Below are positions 23,031-32,090 of a DNA stretch of 45,619 nucleotides, piece by piece. Source of the stretch: Pleomorphomonas koreensis DSM 23070 (lineage in GTDB: Bacteria > Pseudomonadota > Alphaproteobacteria > Rhizobiales > Pleomorphomonadaceae); the NCBI RefSeq assembly GCF_000425185.1, contig NZ_KE384327.1:82343-127961 (forward strand), written 5' to 3'. The translations under genes and the position numbers were made by a program. Below the pieces are notes generated by a model. The model did no database searches, had not been told where the DNA came from, and was given only the letters and a program-made list of their open reading frames with translations. Each line of letters opens with the position of its first letter. Positions within the stretch are counted from its first letter, which is position 1.

Positions 23031-23812
23031 CTTCCTTCTCCCGACAGCTCGGCCACCACCTCGTAGCCGTCGCCGCGGCAGAAGGCGCGGCTGATCTCGA
23101 CCGCCCGGCCGCCGGCCGTGTAGCCGACGCGCTCGACGCGCATGGCCGGCGTTCCCTCCGGCACTTCCAACAGTCCCGCCTCCACCGCGCCGAGCGCCAC
23201 CGCCCGAAAGCGCTCCAGCCCGCGCACCGCCGCGAGCCCGCCGGCGGCCAGCGCCTCGGCCGGCGACAGCGTCGCCGCCTCGACGTCGACGGCGGCAGCC
23301 GGCAAGGTCGTCAGCTCCAGGATGCGCGGCTTGCCGCCGACGCAATGCAACCGGTAGAGCCGCAGCACCCGCTCGCCGGGGCCGAGGCCGAGCGTCATCG
23401 CCTCGGGTGCCGACGGCGGCCCGGTCAGCCGGTCGACGAGCCGGGTCTCCACCGCCTCGCCGCGCTCGACCAGTTCGTCGGCGTGGCTGCGCAGCACCGT
23501 CCGGCGACGAGCCGTCTCGCTCGTCCCCCCGGCGGCACGTTCGGACATCCCGCCAGCCACGCTGGCGCCGGCGCCCGGCCGCGTCATGATCAAGCCTTCG
23601 GCGACGAGCGGCGCCAGCGCCTGCCGCACGGTGATGCGCGACACCGAAAGGCCGGCGGCCATCGCCCGCTCGGAGGGCAGTGGCGCGCCGGCGGCGAGCC
23701 GTCCCTCGGCGATGGCAGCCCGGAGCGCCACTTCCAAGCGGCGGCAGAGCGGCGCGTCGCCGCCCGTCAGCCGCCAGGCGCGGCCGACCAGCTCGGTGAG
23801 GGGCTCCATCAC
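23027..23812 (-). CDS. GntR-family regulator, HutC/UTRA subfamily
   Basis: The 261-residue protein has an N-terminal winged helix (LEVALRAAIAEGRLAAGAPL, LPSERAMAAGLSVSRITVRQ, about residues 25-75) and a C-terminal UTRA ligand domain (RVLRLYRLHCVGGKPRILEL near residue 150, and later AVEISRAFCRGDGYE). Its start overlaps the stop of the amino-sugar kinase gene by 4 bp, so the two are co-expressed. UTRA regulators next to such kinases often sense amino-sugar phosphates, as NagR does; the ligand here is inference. The stop codon lies within palindromic element copy C. Confidence 0.9.
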   Translation of the reverse strand: MMEPLTELVGRAWRLTGGDAPLCRRLEVALRAAIAEGRLAAGAPLPSERAMAAGLSVSRITVRQALAPLVAEGLIMTRPGAGASVAGGMSERAAGGTSETARRRTVLRSHADELVERGEAVETRLVDRLTGPPSAPEAMTLGLGPGERVLRLYRLHCVGGKPRILELTTLPAAAVDVEAATLSPAEALAAGGLAAVRGLERFRAVALGAVEAGLLEVPEGTPAMRVERVGYTAGGRAVEISRAFCRGDGYEVVAELSGEGS

Positions 23813-24678
23813 GACCCGGCCTCCCGGCGAGCGAGGCGGAGGGCGCCATCGAGCGCGTCGCCGAGGGGATCGACAAGCAAGCCGGCGAAGCGGGGTGCGA
23901 GAAGCGGCCGATATCGGCCGGCGAGGCCGCCCATCAGCGCGACAGCGCCGATGCCCTCGCCGACGAGGCGTCCGATCAATGCCGTGACCTCGGCCACCGC
24001 CACCGCGAGGAGGGCACCGGCCACCGGATCGCCGATCGCCGCATGGTCGAAGACCAGCGGCGCCAGCGCCGCCCAGTCGGCCGGCCGCGCCGCCTTGCCG
24101 AAGGCCGACAGCGCCGGTGGCGATCCACCCAGCCGGGCGACCATGGCCTCGGTGAACGGCGATGCCTCGGCGAGCCCCTCGTGGGCGTCCAGCGCCCGCC
24201 GCGCCGCCCGTTGGCCGATCACCGCGCCGGAACCGCCGTCGGACAGCGACGCTCCCCAGCCGCCGACGCGCAGGCGCCGGTCACCGACGCGGCCATAGGC
24301 CTGACTGCCGGTGCCGACGATCAGGATGCCGCCGTCGCCGCCGGCAAAGGCACCCTCGAGGGCGATCTCGGCGTCGGTGACCACTTTGAGGCCGGCAAAA
24401 CCGAAGGGCATGGCGGCAATGCGGGCGGCGGCCTCGGCGTCGGCGGCGCCGGCGGCGCCGATCACCGCCACCACGTCGGCCCGGTCGGCATCGGTGAGAC
24501 CGGCGGCGGCGAGCGCGCCGCGTGCCGCCGCATCGAGCGCCGCAAAGGCGCCGGCGGGATCATTGCCGACGTTGGCCGGACCGGCGGCGCCCTCGCCGAG
24601 CGGACGACCGTCCCCGCCGGCAAGCCGCGCCCGCGCGCCGCTGCCGCCGCCATCGATGCCGAGGAAAAATCGCCGCAT
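23809..24678 (-). CDS. BadF/BadG/BcrA/BcrD-type kinase, probable N-acetylglucosamine kinase
   Basis: The 289-residue protein has the ASKHA ATPase fold: the phosphate-1 motif LGIDGGGSGARARL at residues 7-20, an adenosine/phosphate-2 region GGILIVGTGSQAYG, GGWGASLSDGGSGAVIGQRA and MGGLAGRYRPLL near the end. This is the layout of bacterial and eukaryotic N-acetylglucosamine kinases of the BadF group. It should phosphorylate an amino sugar taken up or recycled from cell wall. It is the first gene of a two-gene unit with the GntR regulator. Its upstream region carries five spaced GAGTCCG repeats. Confidence 0.87.
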   Translation of the reverse strand: MRRFFLGIDGGGSGARARLAGGDGRPLGEGAAGPANVGNDPAGAFAALDAAARGALAAAGLTDADRADVVAVIGAAGAADAEAAARIAAMPFGFAGLKVVTDAEIALEGAFAGGDGGILIVGTGSQAYGRVGDRRLRVGGWGASLSDGGSGAVIGQRAARRALDAHEGLAEASPFTEAMVARLGGSPPALSAFGKAARPADWAALAPLVFDHAAIGDPVAGALLAVAVAEVTALIGRLVGEGIGAVALMGGLAGRYRPLLAPRFAGLLVDPLGDALDGALRLARREAGS

Positions 24679-24841
24679 GGTCCGCCGGCTCCCGCGCCGC
24701 TGTCGGAGGCAGCAAAGCCCCTCGCCGGCCGGCTGGCAACCGGCCCCGGGCCGGTATCAACGATTATCTGGGCGGGCCGCCCGCAATGGACCAGTCGCGA
24801 GGCGGTTTGCGGCGCTTCGGAGTGGTCCGGGCCGGGCTCGG

Positions 24842-24897
24842 GAGTCCGGATCGAGAGTCCGATCCGGAGTCCGGTAGAGAGTCCGAGCGCGAGTCCG
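24842..24897. repeat. Five GAGTCCG repeats at 12-13 bp spacing
   Basis: GAGTCCG begins at 24842, 24855, 24867, 24879 and 24891, so the period is 13, 12, 12 and 12 bp. The spacers vary. The array lies 164 bp upstream of the amino-sugar kinase start and 37 bp past the end of gabD, in a 255-bp gap that otherwise shows nothing recognisable. It could be an array of regulator sites or a simple tandem expansion. Confidence 0.7.
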
Positions 24898-24933
24898 ATG
24901 TCGGGGGCGGGCTCGACAGTTCGAGTTCGGCGT

Positions 24934-26388
24934 TCAGCGGTCGAGGCCGGCGATCAGCAGGTATTTCTTCTCGACATATTCGTCGATGCCGTGCTGCGAG
25001 CCCTCGCGGCCGTTGCCGCTCTCCTTGACACCGCCGAACGGCACCAGCTCGGAGGAGATGGCGCCGGAGTTGATGCCGACCATGCCGGCCTCGATGCCCT
25101 CGGCGACACGGAAGATGCGGCCGACGTCGCGGGCATAGAAATAAGCGGCGAGGCCGAACTCGGTATCGTTGGCGAGGCGGATCGCCTCCTCCTCGGTCTC
25201 GAAGCGGAACACCGGGGCAAGCGGCCCGAAGGTCTCCTCACGGGCAACCACCATTTCGGGGGTGACGCCGGTCAGCACCGTCGGCTCGAAGAAGCTGCCG
25301 CCGAGCGGCGAGCGGCTGCCGCCGGTCACCACCTTCGCCCCCTTGGCCAGCGCGTCGGCGACATGCGCCTCCACCTTCTCCACCGCCCTGGCGTTGACGA
25401 GCGGCCCCTGCGTCACGCCGGCCTCGCGGCCGTCGCCGAGCTTCAGCGCCCTCACTGCCGCCGTCAGTTTCTCGACGAAGGCGTCGTGGATGCCGGCCTG
25501 CGCGTAGATGCGGTTGGCGCAGACGCAGGTCTGGCCCATGTTTCGGAACTTCGAGGCCATCGCCCCCTCGACGGCGGCGTCGAGGTCGGCGTCGTCGAAG
25601 ACGATGAACGGCGCGTTGCCGCCAAGCTCGGTGTAGACCTTCTTCACGGTGCCGGCGCACTGGACGAGCAGTTTCTTGCCGACCTCGGTCGAGCCGGTGA
25701 AGGAGACGACGCGCACCGCCGGATGGCTGGTCAGCACGTCGCCGATCACCTGCGACTTGCCGGTGACGACGTTGAGCACGCCGTTCGGCAGGCCGGCCCG
25801 CACCGCGAGGCGGGCGAGCGCCAGCGCGGTGAGCGGCGTCTCGGAAGCGGGTTTCACCACCGCCGTACAGCCGGCGGCCAGCGCCGGCGCCACCTTGCGG
25901 GTGATCATCGCCGCCGGGAAATTCCAGGGCGTGATGGCGGCGACCACGCCGGCCGGCTGGCGGATCACCAGCACGCGGGCGCCGTCCTTCGGCGAGGGCA
26001 GAGTCTCGCCGGCAATGCGCTTGGCCTCCTCGGCGTAGAACTCGACGTAGCCAGCGGCGTAATCGATCTCGCCTTTGGCTTCAGTCAGCGGCTTGCCCTG
26101 CTCGGCGGTCATGATCTGCGCGAGGTCGTCGCGGTTCTCGACGATCAGGTCGAACCAGCGCCGCATCAGCCGCGCCCGCTCCTTGGCGATGAGGCCGGAC
26201 CAGGCCGGCATCGCGGCGGCGGCGGCCTCGACGGCGCGCGCCGTTTCAGGGGCATCGGTCAGCGGCACGCGGCCGACCACCGCGCCGGTCGCCGGGTCGG
26301 TGACGTCGAGGGCGGGGGTGCCGACGAAGGCGCCGTCGATCAGGCAGGCTTGAACGAGCAGCGAGGGGTCGTTGAGCGGAAGCGTCAT
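24934..26388 (-). CDS. gabD: NAD(P)-dependent succinate-semialdehyde dehydrogenase (GabD type)
   Basis: The 484-residue aldehyde dehydrogenase matches GabD in length and motifs. Asn in ITPWNFPAAM, the NAD(P)-site FTGSTEVGKK, general base Glu254 in YTELGGNAPF and nucleophile Cys288 in GQTCVCANRIY are all present; the second Cys two residues on is typical of GabD. It oxidises succinic or glutaric semialdehyde to the acid in GABA and related catabolism. The ATG at 26388 overlaps the stop of the pseudouridine-synthase gene (ATGA), so they are translationally coupled. The frame stays open far upstream, but only this start gives the family N-terminus. Confidence 0.94.
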   Translation of the reverse strand: MTLPLNDPSLLVQACLIDGAFVGTPALDVTDPATGAVVGRVPLTDAPETARAVEAAAAAMPAWSGLIAKERARLMRRWFDLIVENRDDLAQIMTAEQGKPLTEAKGEIDYAAGYVEFYAEEAKRIAGETLPSPKDGARVLVIRQPAGVVAAITPWNFPAAMITRKVAPALAAGCTAVVKPASETPLTALALARLAVRAGLPNGVLNVVTGKSQVIGDVLTSHPAVRVVSFTGSTEVGKKLLVQCAGTVKKVYTELGGNAPFIVFDDADLDAAVEGAMASKFRNMGQTCVCANRIYAQAGIHDAFVEKLTAAVRALKLGDGREAGVTQGPLVNARAVEKVEAHVADALAKGAKVVTGGSRSPLGGSFFEPTVLTGVTPEMVVAREETFGPLAPVFRFETEEEAIRLANDTEFGLAAYFYARDVGRIFRVAEGIEAGMVGINSGAISSELVPFGGVKESGNGREGSQHGIDEYVEKKYLLIAGLDR

Positions 26389-27140
26389 GGTAGCGACCTT
26401 TCCGGAACAGCCTCGCCCGCGGTGGGCGCGACGAGGTGGAGGAGCCGGCCGTCGGCGTCGACGGCGCCGAGGCGGGTGAGCAGACGCAACATATGGGGCG
26501 GGACCGGCGCCCTGGCAACGACCGGCGGCTTCTTGCGGTAGTAGGGCAGCACCAGCTGGCGGGCATGCAGATGCAGGTTGCGGTCGACGCCGCGCGCCGG
26601 ATCGCCGCCATAGACGCCGTCGCCGACGATCGGGCAGCCGAGATGGGCCATGTGGACGCGGAGCTGATGGGTGCGGCCGGTATGCGGGCGCAGGTCGACC
26701 ACGCTGAGCCGCTCGCCTTCGGCGATGACGCGATAGTCGGTGACCGACGGCTGGCCGGCCGGATCGACCTTCATCCACCAGGAGCGCTTCTCGTGGGCGA
26801 CTTTGGCGAGCGGCGCCTCGATGCGGCCCTCGGCGGCCGGCAGGCGACCGAGCACCACGGCGAGATAGGTCTTCTCGGCCTTCTGGCCGGCGAACAGCTC
26901 GCCGAGTTCGCGGATCGCCCGGCGATGACGGCCGAGCGCCAGACAGCCGGAGGTGTCCTTGTCGAGCCGGTGGCCGAGTTGCGGCGGGTTGGGCAGGCCG
27001 AACTGCAAGGCCGGGAAATGCTGGTCGAGCGTCTCGCCGCCGCCGAAGCCGGCGTGCACGGGCAGGCCGGCCGGCTTGTCGATGACGAGGAGCGAGCCGT
27101 CACGGTAGAGGATGCGGGCGATCAGCTCGTCGTCGGTCAT
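26385..27140 (-). CDS. RluA-family pseudouridine synthase
   Basis: The 251-residue protein has the RluA catalytic motif with its Asp in GHRLDKDTSGCLALGR, plus LVIDKPAGLPVHAG and RTHQLRVHMAHLGCPIVGD. It isomerises uridine to pseudouridine in rRNA or tRNA. No S4 domain is present, which suits the RluA/TruC-like short branch; the exact target cannot be told. The ATG at 27140 is preferred because the domain begins there; an ATG at 27188 adds 16 unlike residues. It overlaps gabD by 4 bp, an unusual functional pairing. Confidence 0.9.
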   Translation of the reverse strand: MTDDELIARILYRDGSLLVIDKPAGLPVHAGFGGGETLDQHFPALQFGLPNPPQLGHRLDKDTSGCLALGRHRRAIRELGELFAGQKAEKTYLAVVLGRLPAAEGRIEAPLAKVAHEKRSWWMKVDPAGQPSVTDYRVIAEGERLSVVDLRPHTGRTHQLRVHMAHLGCPIVGDGVYGGDPARGVDRNLHLHARQLVLPYYRKKPPVVARAPVPPHMLRLLTRLGAVDADGRLLHLVAPTAGEAVPERSLP

Positions 27141-27213
27141 GCGAGGTTCCGGACTGCCGCGGCACGGCGCCGCTCCGGGTCCGTTCATAGCCCGAAGGCC
27201 ACGTGAAGCGAAG

Positions 27214-28842
27214 CTATTTCGCCTCGCCGAGCAGCGTCGCGCCGTTGCAGGAGGCGCCGGCGGCCACCACGTCCATGCGTCCCGGCACGATGCCGAGGGT
27301 GGCGAAGGTGCTGGACAGCACGCCGTCGATCGGCCTGATGGCGCCGACGATCAGCCGGGCGATCTCGTCGCGCACGCCGGCTTCGGTCATGGTATCGCGT
27401 GCCGTGCCCTCCAGAGACACCAGGATCTGCGTCTCGGCGGCCAGCCGCTCCAGGCGGTTGCTGAAATCGATCGGTGCCCTGAGGCTGGCCACATCGTCGG
27501 CACCGTCGGGCCGGAAGACGATCTCCACCGGCGGGTCGTCGGCGAAGGCCGACCGGCCGCGGCCCCAGGCCGTCACGCCGCCGGCGGCCAGCAGGCGGGC
27601 GTAGTCGGAGGCGCCGGACGGCGAGGCGGTGCCGTCGGAGGCGGCGAGCGCCACGCCGGCGCGCACCGGCCGGCCGGTGACGGTGACCTCGGCGCCGGAG
27701 GGGCCGCAGGCAATGGTCTTGATGCGGGCGTCACCAGCGCCGAGCGCCACCTCGAGCGGCAGCTCGATGGCGGCGACACCGGGAATGGCGAGGCCGCTGA
27801 CGGTGAAGCGGGCGGCGATGCGGATGCCGGGAATGCCGACGAGGCCGTCCTCGCCACCGACCAGCACGGCCGCCGCCGCGCCGTCCGACGCCAGCGTCAG
27901 CGTCACCGCATCGATGCCGATGGCGGGCGCCGCGAGATCGACCGTGGCGGGGCTGGCCGCCAGGCGGGCGCGCATCACCGCCTGCAGGAACTCGAGCGGC
28001 CTGAGCGGCGCGGCCAGCGTCAGATCGGCATCCGAGCCGGCCAGACTGAGCACGCCGGACAGCGGCAGCGGCATCTCCTCGGTCTCGCCGGCCGCCGTCG
28101 CCAGACGGTCGAGAATGGCCAGGACCGCCGCCGCGTCAGCCGAGCGCCGCGCCGCGCCGCGATAAAGCGCGGCGAGCGCCGCCATCAGCTCGCTCGCCTT
28201 GAACGACGCCCCGGCCACGGCGGTGACGCCGGTGTCGGTGCCGCCATCGCGGGCGGTGAGGGTACGGCCGAGTTCGGCCGCGAGATCGGCGACGGTGAAG
28301 CTGGCGGCGCCGAGCCGCGCCCGCTCCTGGGGTGTCAGCGCGCCGGACGGCCCGAACAGCCGCGCCTCAATGGCCTCCGGCACCGCCGGCAGCGCCGGCA
28401 CGGCCGTCGACCGCTCGACGAGCGCGGCGACGCCCGACCGCCGGGCGAGGGCGGCGGCGGTGACGATCCGCTGGCCGAGGCCGAAGGGCGTGCCGAGTAG
28501 GCGGCGGCCGATCGTCGACACGGTGACGCGCGTCACCTCGCCGGCGCCACTCTGGAAGGCGAGACCGGAGGGACCGGGCCGCGCCGCGCCCCATTCGACG
28601 ACGACTTCGGCATCGGGCCCGGCGACGGCGCGCGCCACGGCGGTCGCATTGCCGCCCTTTGCTGCCGCCAGCGCGGCGGCGGCGGCGGCTTCGCCGGTGA
28701 GGCGGCGGGCCTCGGCAAGGCGCAGCCAGTCGGCGGTGGCAACAAAGGACAGAATGAGAAGCACGGCGCCGGCCGCGACGAGGCCGACGACGATGGGCGC
28801 CGTCAAGTGGCGGAAATGGGAGAAAAGGGATCGGAACGGCAA
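27214..28842 (-). CDS. TadG-like (DUF2134/Tad_C-type) membrane-anchored protein, TTG start
   Basis: The 542-residue protein has one N-terminal membrane segment (about residues 15-37, in APIVVGLVAAGAVLLILSFV) and a long alanine-rich extracytoplasmic part. The phrase ALGAGDARIKTIACGPSGAE near residue 365 fits the Tad_C/DUF2134 pattern found in TadG-like Flp-pilus proteins. No other tad/flp gene is in the window, so a pilus role is uncertain. The TTG at 28842 lacks a strong ribosome site but gives the only complete membrane anchor. It is divergent from fucU across a 205-bp gap in which I see no clear promoter. Confidence 0.65.
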   Translation of the reverse strand: MPFRSLFSHFRHLTAPIVVGLVAAGAVLLILSFVATADWLRLAEARRLTGEAAAAAALAAAKGGNATAVARAVAGPDAEVVVEWGAARPGPSGLAFQSGAGEVTRVTVSTIGRRLLGTPFGLGQRIVTAAALARRSGVAALVERSTAVPALPAVPEAIEARLFGPSGALTPQERARLGAASFTVADLAAELGRTLTARDGGTDTGVTAVAGASFKASELMAALAALYRGAARRSADAAAVLAILDRLATAAGETEEMPLPLSGVLSLAGSDADLTLAAPLRPLEFLQAVMRARLAASPATVDLAAPAIGIDAVTLTLASDGAAAAVLVGGEDGLVGIPGIRIAARFTVSGLAIPGVAAIELPLEVALGAGDARIKTIACGPSGAEVTVTGRPVRAGVALAASDGTASPSGASDYARLLAAGGVTAWGRGRSAFADDPPVEIVFRPDGADDVASLRAPIDFSNRLERLAAETQILVSLEGTARDTMTEAGVRDEIARLIVGAIRPIDGVLSSTFATLGIVPGRMDVVAAGASCNGATLLGEAK

Positions 28843-29047
28843 AATAGAGAAACCGCTTTCAGTGCTATCGACCGACTATTGCCCGAATTCTCTTCCGAGC
28901 GGTTAACCCGCGAAGAAATGTGTCGGACGATCGCCGCCACCGGTACCCATGCGGACCTGACAAACGGCCGCCGACGGCCTATGGATGGGTAAGGCGCGCG
29001 ACGCCCGCCAACGAGGCCCGGAGACGCCGGGACCCACAGGAGGAATC

Positions 29048-29500
29048 ATGCTCAAGGCCATCGATCCGCTGCTTAATCCGGACCTTCTCTACGTGCTGGC
29101 CGCCATGGGTCACGGCGACACGCTCGCCATCGTCGACAGCAATTTCCCCATCCATTCGGTGGCGGCCGAGACGGTCTACGGCGAGCCCTTGCGGCTCGAC
29201 GGCGTGTCGGCGCCGCGCGCGGCGCGGGCCGTGCTGTCGGTGCTGCCGCTCGACACCTTCATTCCCACCGCCGCCTTCCGCATGGAAGTGGTCGGCGAGC
29301 CGGACAAGTGGACCGACGTGCAGCACGAGTTCCAGCAGGAGGTGTTCGACGCCGAGGGGCCGACCTTCAAGCTCGGCGGCATCGAGCGCTTCGCCTTCTA
29401 TGAAGCGGCCAGGAAGTCGTTCGCCGTGCTGCAGACCGGCGAGGGCCGGCTCTACGGCTGCTTCCTGCTCACCAAGGGCGTGATTCCTCCGAAGGGTTGA
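29048..29500 (+). CDS. RbsD/FucU family sugar mutarotase
   Basis: The 150-residue protein fits FucU in length. It shows LYVLAAMGHGDTLAIVDSNF (residues 14-33, with the catalytic His) and GRLYGCFLLTKGVI at the end. Family members interconvert the alpha and beta anomers of fucose, or pyranose and furanose forms of ribose, before phosphorylation. It is preceded by a perfect AGGAGG at 29038-29043 and followed by a ribokinase gene after 9 bp, so it most likely feeds that kinase. Confidence 0.92.
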   Translation: MLKAIDPLLNPDLLYVLAAMGHGDTLAIVDSNFPIHSVAAETVYGEPLRLDGVSAPRAARAVLSVLPLDTFIPTAAFRMEVVGEPDKWTDVQHEFQQEVFDAEGPTFKLGGIERFAFYEAARKSFAVLQTGEGRLYGCFLLTKGVIPPKG

Positions 29501-29509
29501 GGCAGCCGA

Positions 29510-30442
29510 ATGACCAACATTCAGAAATCCGGCGTCGCCATCCTCGGCATCTTCGCCGTCGACGTCACCTTCCTCGCCCCGCGCCTGCCGGCCATCGGCG
29601 AGACGCTGGCCGGCTCCGGCTTCATCCTGGGTCCGGGCGGCAAAGGCTCCAACCAGGCGGTGGCGGCGGCGCGGGCCGGCGGCGAGGTGCGCTTCATTAC
29701 CAAGATCGGCAAGGACGCCTTCGGCGACATCGGCCTGAAGACCTGGGCCGAGGCGGGCGCCACGCCGCACGTGCAGCGCATCGACAGCCACCCGACCGGC
29801 TCGGCCTTCATCTTCGTCAACGACCACAACGGCCAGAACGCCATCATCGTCTACGCCGGCGCATCGGGCACGCTGACGCCTGCCGACCTCGACCTCGAGG
29901 CGGCGACGATCGCCGCGTCGAAAGTGTTCGTGACGCAGCTCGAACAGCCGGTCGACGCCGCCGTCCGCGGCTTGCAGATCGCCCGCGCCGCCGGCACGAT
30001 CACCGTGTTCAACCCGGCGCCGGCCATGGCCTTCCCGGACGAGGTCTACGGCCTCTCCGACTATATCGCGCCCAACGAGACCGAGGCGGCCATGCTGACC
30101 GGCATCGCGCCGGGCACGGTGGACGACGCCCGCAAGGCCGGCGACGCGCTGCTGGAGAAGGGCGCCCGGAACGCGCTGATCACGCTGGGCGGCAATGGCG
30201 TGCTGCTGCACAATGCCGAACGGTCGGTGCACCTGCCGGCGCGGGCGGCCGGCGAGGTGATCGACACCACCGGCGCCGGCGATGCTTTCCTCGGCGGCTT
30301 CGCGGCGGCGCTGTCCAAGGGGCTCGATCCGGTGGAGGCGGCGCGCTACGGCTCGGCGACGGCCGGCATCTCGGTGACGCGGCGCGGCGCCGCCGCCTCG
30401 ATGCCGACGGCGGCCGAGATCGAGGCGTTCCTGGCAAGCTGA
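29510..30442 (+). CDS. rbsK: Ribokinase-type PfkB carbohydrate kinase
   Basis: The 310-residue protein is a PfkB-family kinase with the ribokinase signature GPGGKGSNQAVAAARAG (residues 44-60) and the catalytic motif DTTGAGDAFLGGF near residue 257, where the last Asp is the base. Ribokinase phosphorylates D-ribose at O5. Together with the mutarotase gene 9 bp upstream it forms a compact sugar-entry unit; no transporter is attached here. Substrate could be another pentose or deoxyribose. It converges on xylB with only 10 bp between stops. Confidence 0.92.
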   Translation: MTNIQKSGVAILGIFAVDVTFLAPRLPAIGETLAGSGFILGPGGKGSNQAVAAARAGGEVRFITKIGKDAFGDIGLKTWAEAGATPHVQRIDSHPTGSAFIFVNDHNGQNAIIVYAGASGTLTPADLDLEAATIAASKVFVTQLEQPVDAAVRGLQIARAAGTITVFNPAPAMAFPDEVYGLSDYIAPNETEAAMLTGIAPGTVDDARKAGDALLEKGARNALITLGGNGVLLHNAERSVHLPARAAGEVIDTTGAGDAFLGGFAAALSKGLDPVEAARYGSATAGISVTRRGAAASMPTAAEIEAFLAS

Positions 30443-30452
30443 CGGCCTCGGG

Positions 30453-31931
30453 TCACCTCGGAAACAGCGGCTTCAGCGCAAGATAGAGATCGCGATAGAG
30501 CGGCAGGCGGGCGGCGAGCGCCGCCTGCCGGCTTGCGTCGGGGGTGACGACGTCCCGCACCGGCGGCTTGACGCAAACCTCGGCGACGGTCTCGCCGGTG
30601 ACGGCGAGGCGCGCCAGCCGGGCGACGCCGAAAGCCGGGCCGCGCTCGCCGCCCTCATAGCGGCGAATCGGCCGGCCCAGGGCGCTCGCCACCACCTCCA
30701 TGACGAAGCGGCCGCGGCTGCCGCCACCGACGGCGGCCAGCGTCTCCGGCACCGGACCGGCGGTTTCCAGCGCCGCCACCGCGTCGACCAGCGTGAAGGC
30801 CATGCCCTCGACGGCCGCCTGCATCAGGTCGAGGCCGTCGGTGCCGCCGTCCATGCCGAAGAACACGCCGCGCGCCGCCGGGTCGTCGTGCGGCGTGCGC
30901 TCGCCCTGCAGATAGGGCAGGAAGGTGACCGGCGAGATCGCCCGACCGCGTGCCGCCACCGCGTCGAGCGCCGCGCCGAGATCACCGGCACCGGTGACGC
31001 CGGCCGTCCAGGCCAGCACCGAGGCGCCGTTCAGCATGGCCGCCATCTGGAACCAGCGGCCCGGCAGGGCGTGGGCGAAGGCATGCACCAGCGCGCCGGG
31101 GTTGGGCCGGTAGTCGGCGGTGGTCAGGAACAATTGGCTCGACGTGCCGAGCGAGATGAAGGCGTCGCCGTCGTCGACCGCGCCGATGCCGATGCCGGCC
31201 GCCGCGGCGTCGCCGGCCCCGGCCACCACCGGAATGCCCTCGGGAAGACCGGTGGCGGCGGCGGCCGCCGCCGTGACGTGGCCGGACACCTCCGGCCCTT
31301 CGAGAAGGCGCGGCAGCTGCGCCTCGTCGAGCCCGACCGCCGCGACGATCTCCGGCCACCAGCGCCGCTTCTCCTCGTCGAGCAGCAGGCTGCCGGCGGC
31401 GTCGCAGGGGTCGGTGGCGCACTCGCCGGTCATGAGGAAGCGCAGCCAGTCCTTGGGCAGCAGCACTCGCCGCGTCGCCGCCAGCACCTCCGGCTCGTGC
31501 GCCCGCAGCCAGGCGATCTTCGGGGCGAGGAAGCCGGCCATGGCCGGCACGCCGGCGATGCGGCCCAGATCGGGCAGCGCCGCGTTGAGGGCAACCGCCT
31601 CGGCCGCCGCCCGGCCGTCGTTCCAGAGGATGGCCGGCCGCAGCGGCCGGTCGTCGGCGCCGATCAGCACCGCGCCGTGCATCTGGCCGGACAGCCCGAC
31701 CGCGACGACGCGGCCGAGCACGCCCGGCACCGCCGCCTCCATCGCTGCCAGCGCCTGCCGCACCGCCTGCCACCAGATGTCGGGATGCTGCTCGGACCAG
31801 CCGGGCGCCGGACGGCTGGTGGCGAGCGGCACCTCGGCGGCGGCCACCTGTTGCTCGCGGCGGTCGACGGCCAGCGCCTTCACCGCCGAGGTCCCGATGT
31901 CCAGCCCAAGAAAACATGCCCTGTCGGCCAC
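30453..31931 (-). CDS. xylB: Xylulokinase, GTG start
   Basis: The 492-residue FGGY-family kinase opens with LGLDIGTSAVKALAVD (residues 8-23), has GLSGQMHGAVLIG and the conserved Asp in VVAGAGDAAAAGIGIGAV, and the FGGY C-terminal signature region GGGSRGRFVMEVVASALGRP. It phosphorylates D-xylulose to xylulose 5-phosphate for the pentose phosphate pathway. The GTG at 31931 is set by GGGGGAGG just upstream. It is divergent from the GH3 glycosidase gene, which may release xylose or another sugar. Confidence 0.94.
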   Translation of the reverse strand: MADRACFLGLDIGTSAVKALAVDRREQQVAAAEVPLATSRPAPGWSEQHPDIWWQAVRQALAAMEAAVPGVLGRVVAVGLSGQMHGAVLIGADDRPLRPAILWNDGRAAAEAVALNAALPDLGRIAGVPAMAGFLAPKIAWLRAHEPEVLAATRRVLLPKDWLRFLMTGECATDPCDAAGSLLLDEEKRRWWPEIVAAVGLDEAQLPRLLEGPEVSGHVTAAAAAATGLPEGIPVVAGAGDAAAAGIGIGAVDDGDAFISLGTSSQLFLTTADYRPNPGALVHAFAHALPGRWFQMAAMLNGASVLAWTAGVTGAGDLGAALDAVAARGRAISPVTFLPYLQGERTPHDDPAARGVFFGMDGGTDGLDLMQAAVEGMAFTLVDAVAALETAGPVPETLAAVGGGSRGRFVMEVVASALGRPIRRYEGGERGPAFGVARLARLAVTGETVAEVCVKPPVRDVVTPDASRQAALAARLPLYRDLYLALKPLFPR

Positions 31932-32061
31932 GCCCGCCTCCCCCGTTGTCGGCCCAGATTTAGAGCGATGCACGAAGCCCCGCCAGCCCCGCTGCCGCCG
32001 CCGTTGGTCGAAGCGGCCGTCCCTCGCCGGGCGGCGCGCGACGTGCTAAGGAGACATCGCT

Positions 32062-32073
32062 TGTATCGTTTCA
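32062..32073. promoter_or_regulatory. CG-centred LacI-like operator candidate before the GH3 gene
   Basis: TGTATCGTTTCA has the form TGNANCGNTNCA (8 of 12 positions symmetric, CG centre), like many LacI-family sites. It lies 17 bp before the GH3 start, just upstream of the ribosome site. No LacI gene is adjacent, so this is weak. Confidence 0.25.
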
Positions 32074-32090
32074 GGCTGGGGGAGGATGAC

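Noticed and set aside
24043-26541. Long plus-strand frame opposite the amino-sugar kinase and gabD
   Set aside because: Shadow of two well-supported minus-strand enzymes; composition is that of a codon-mirror.
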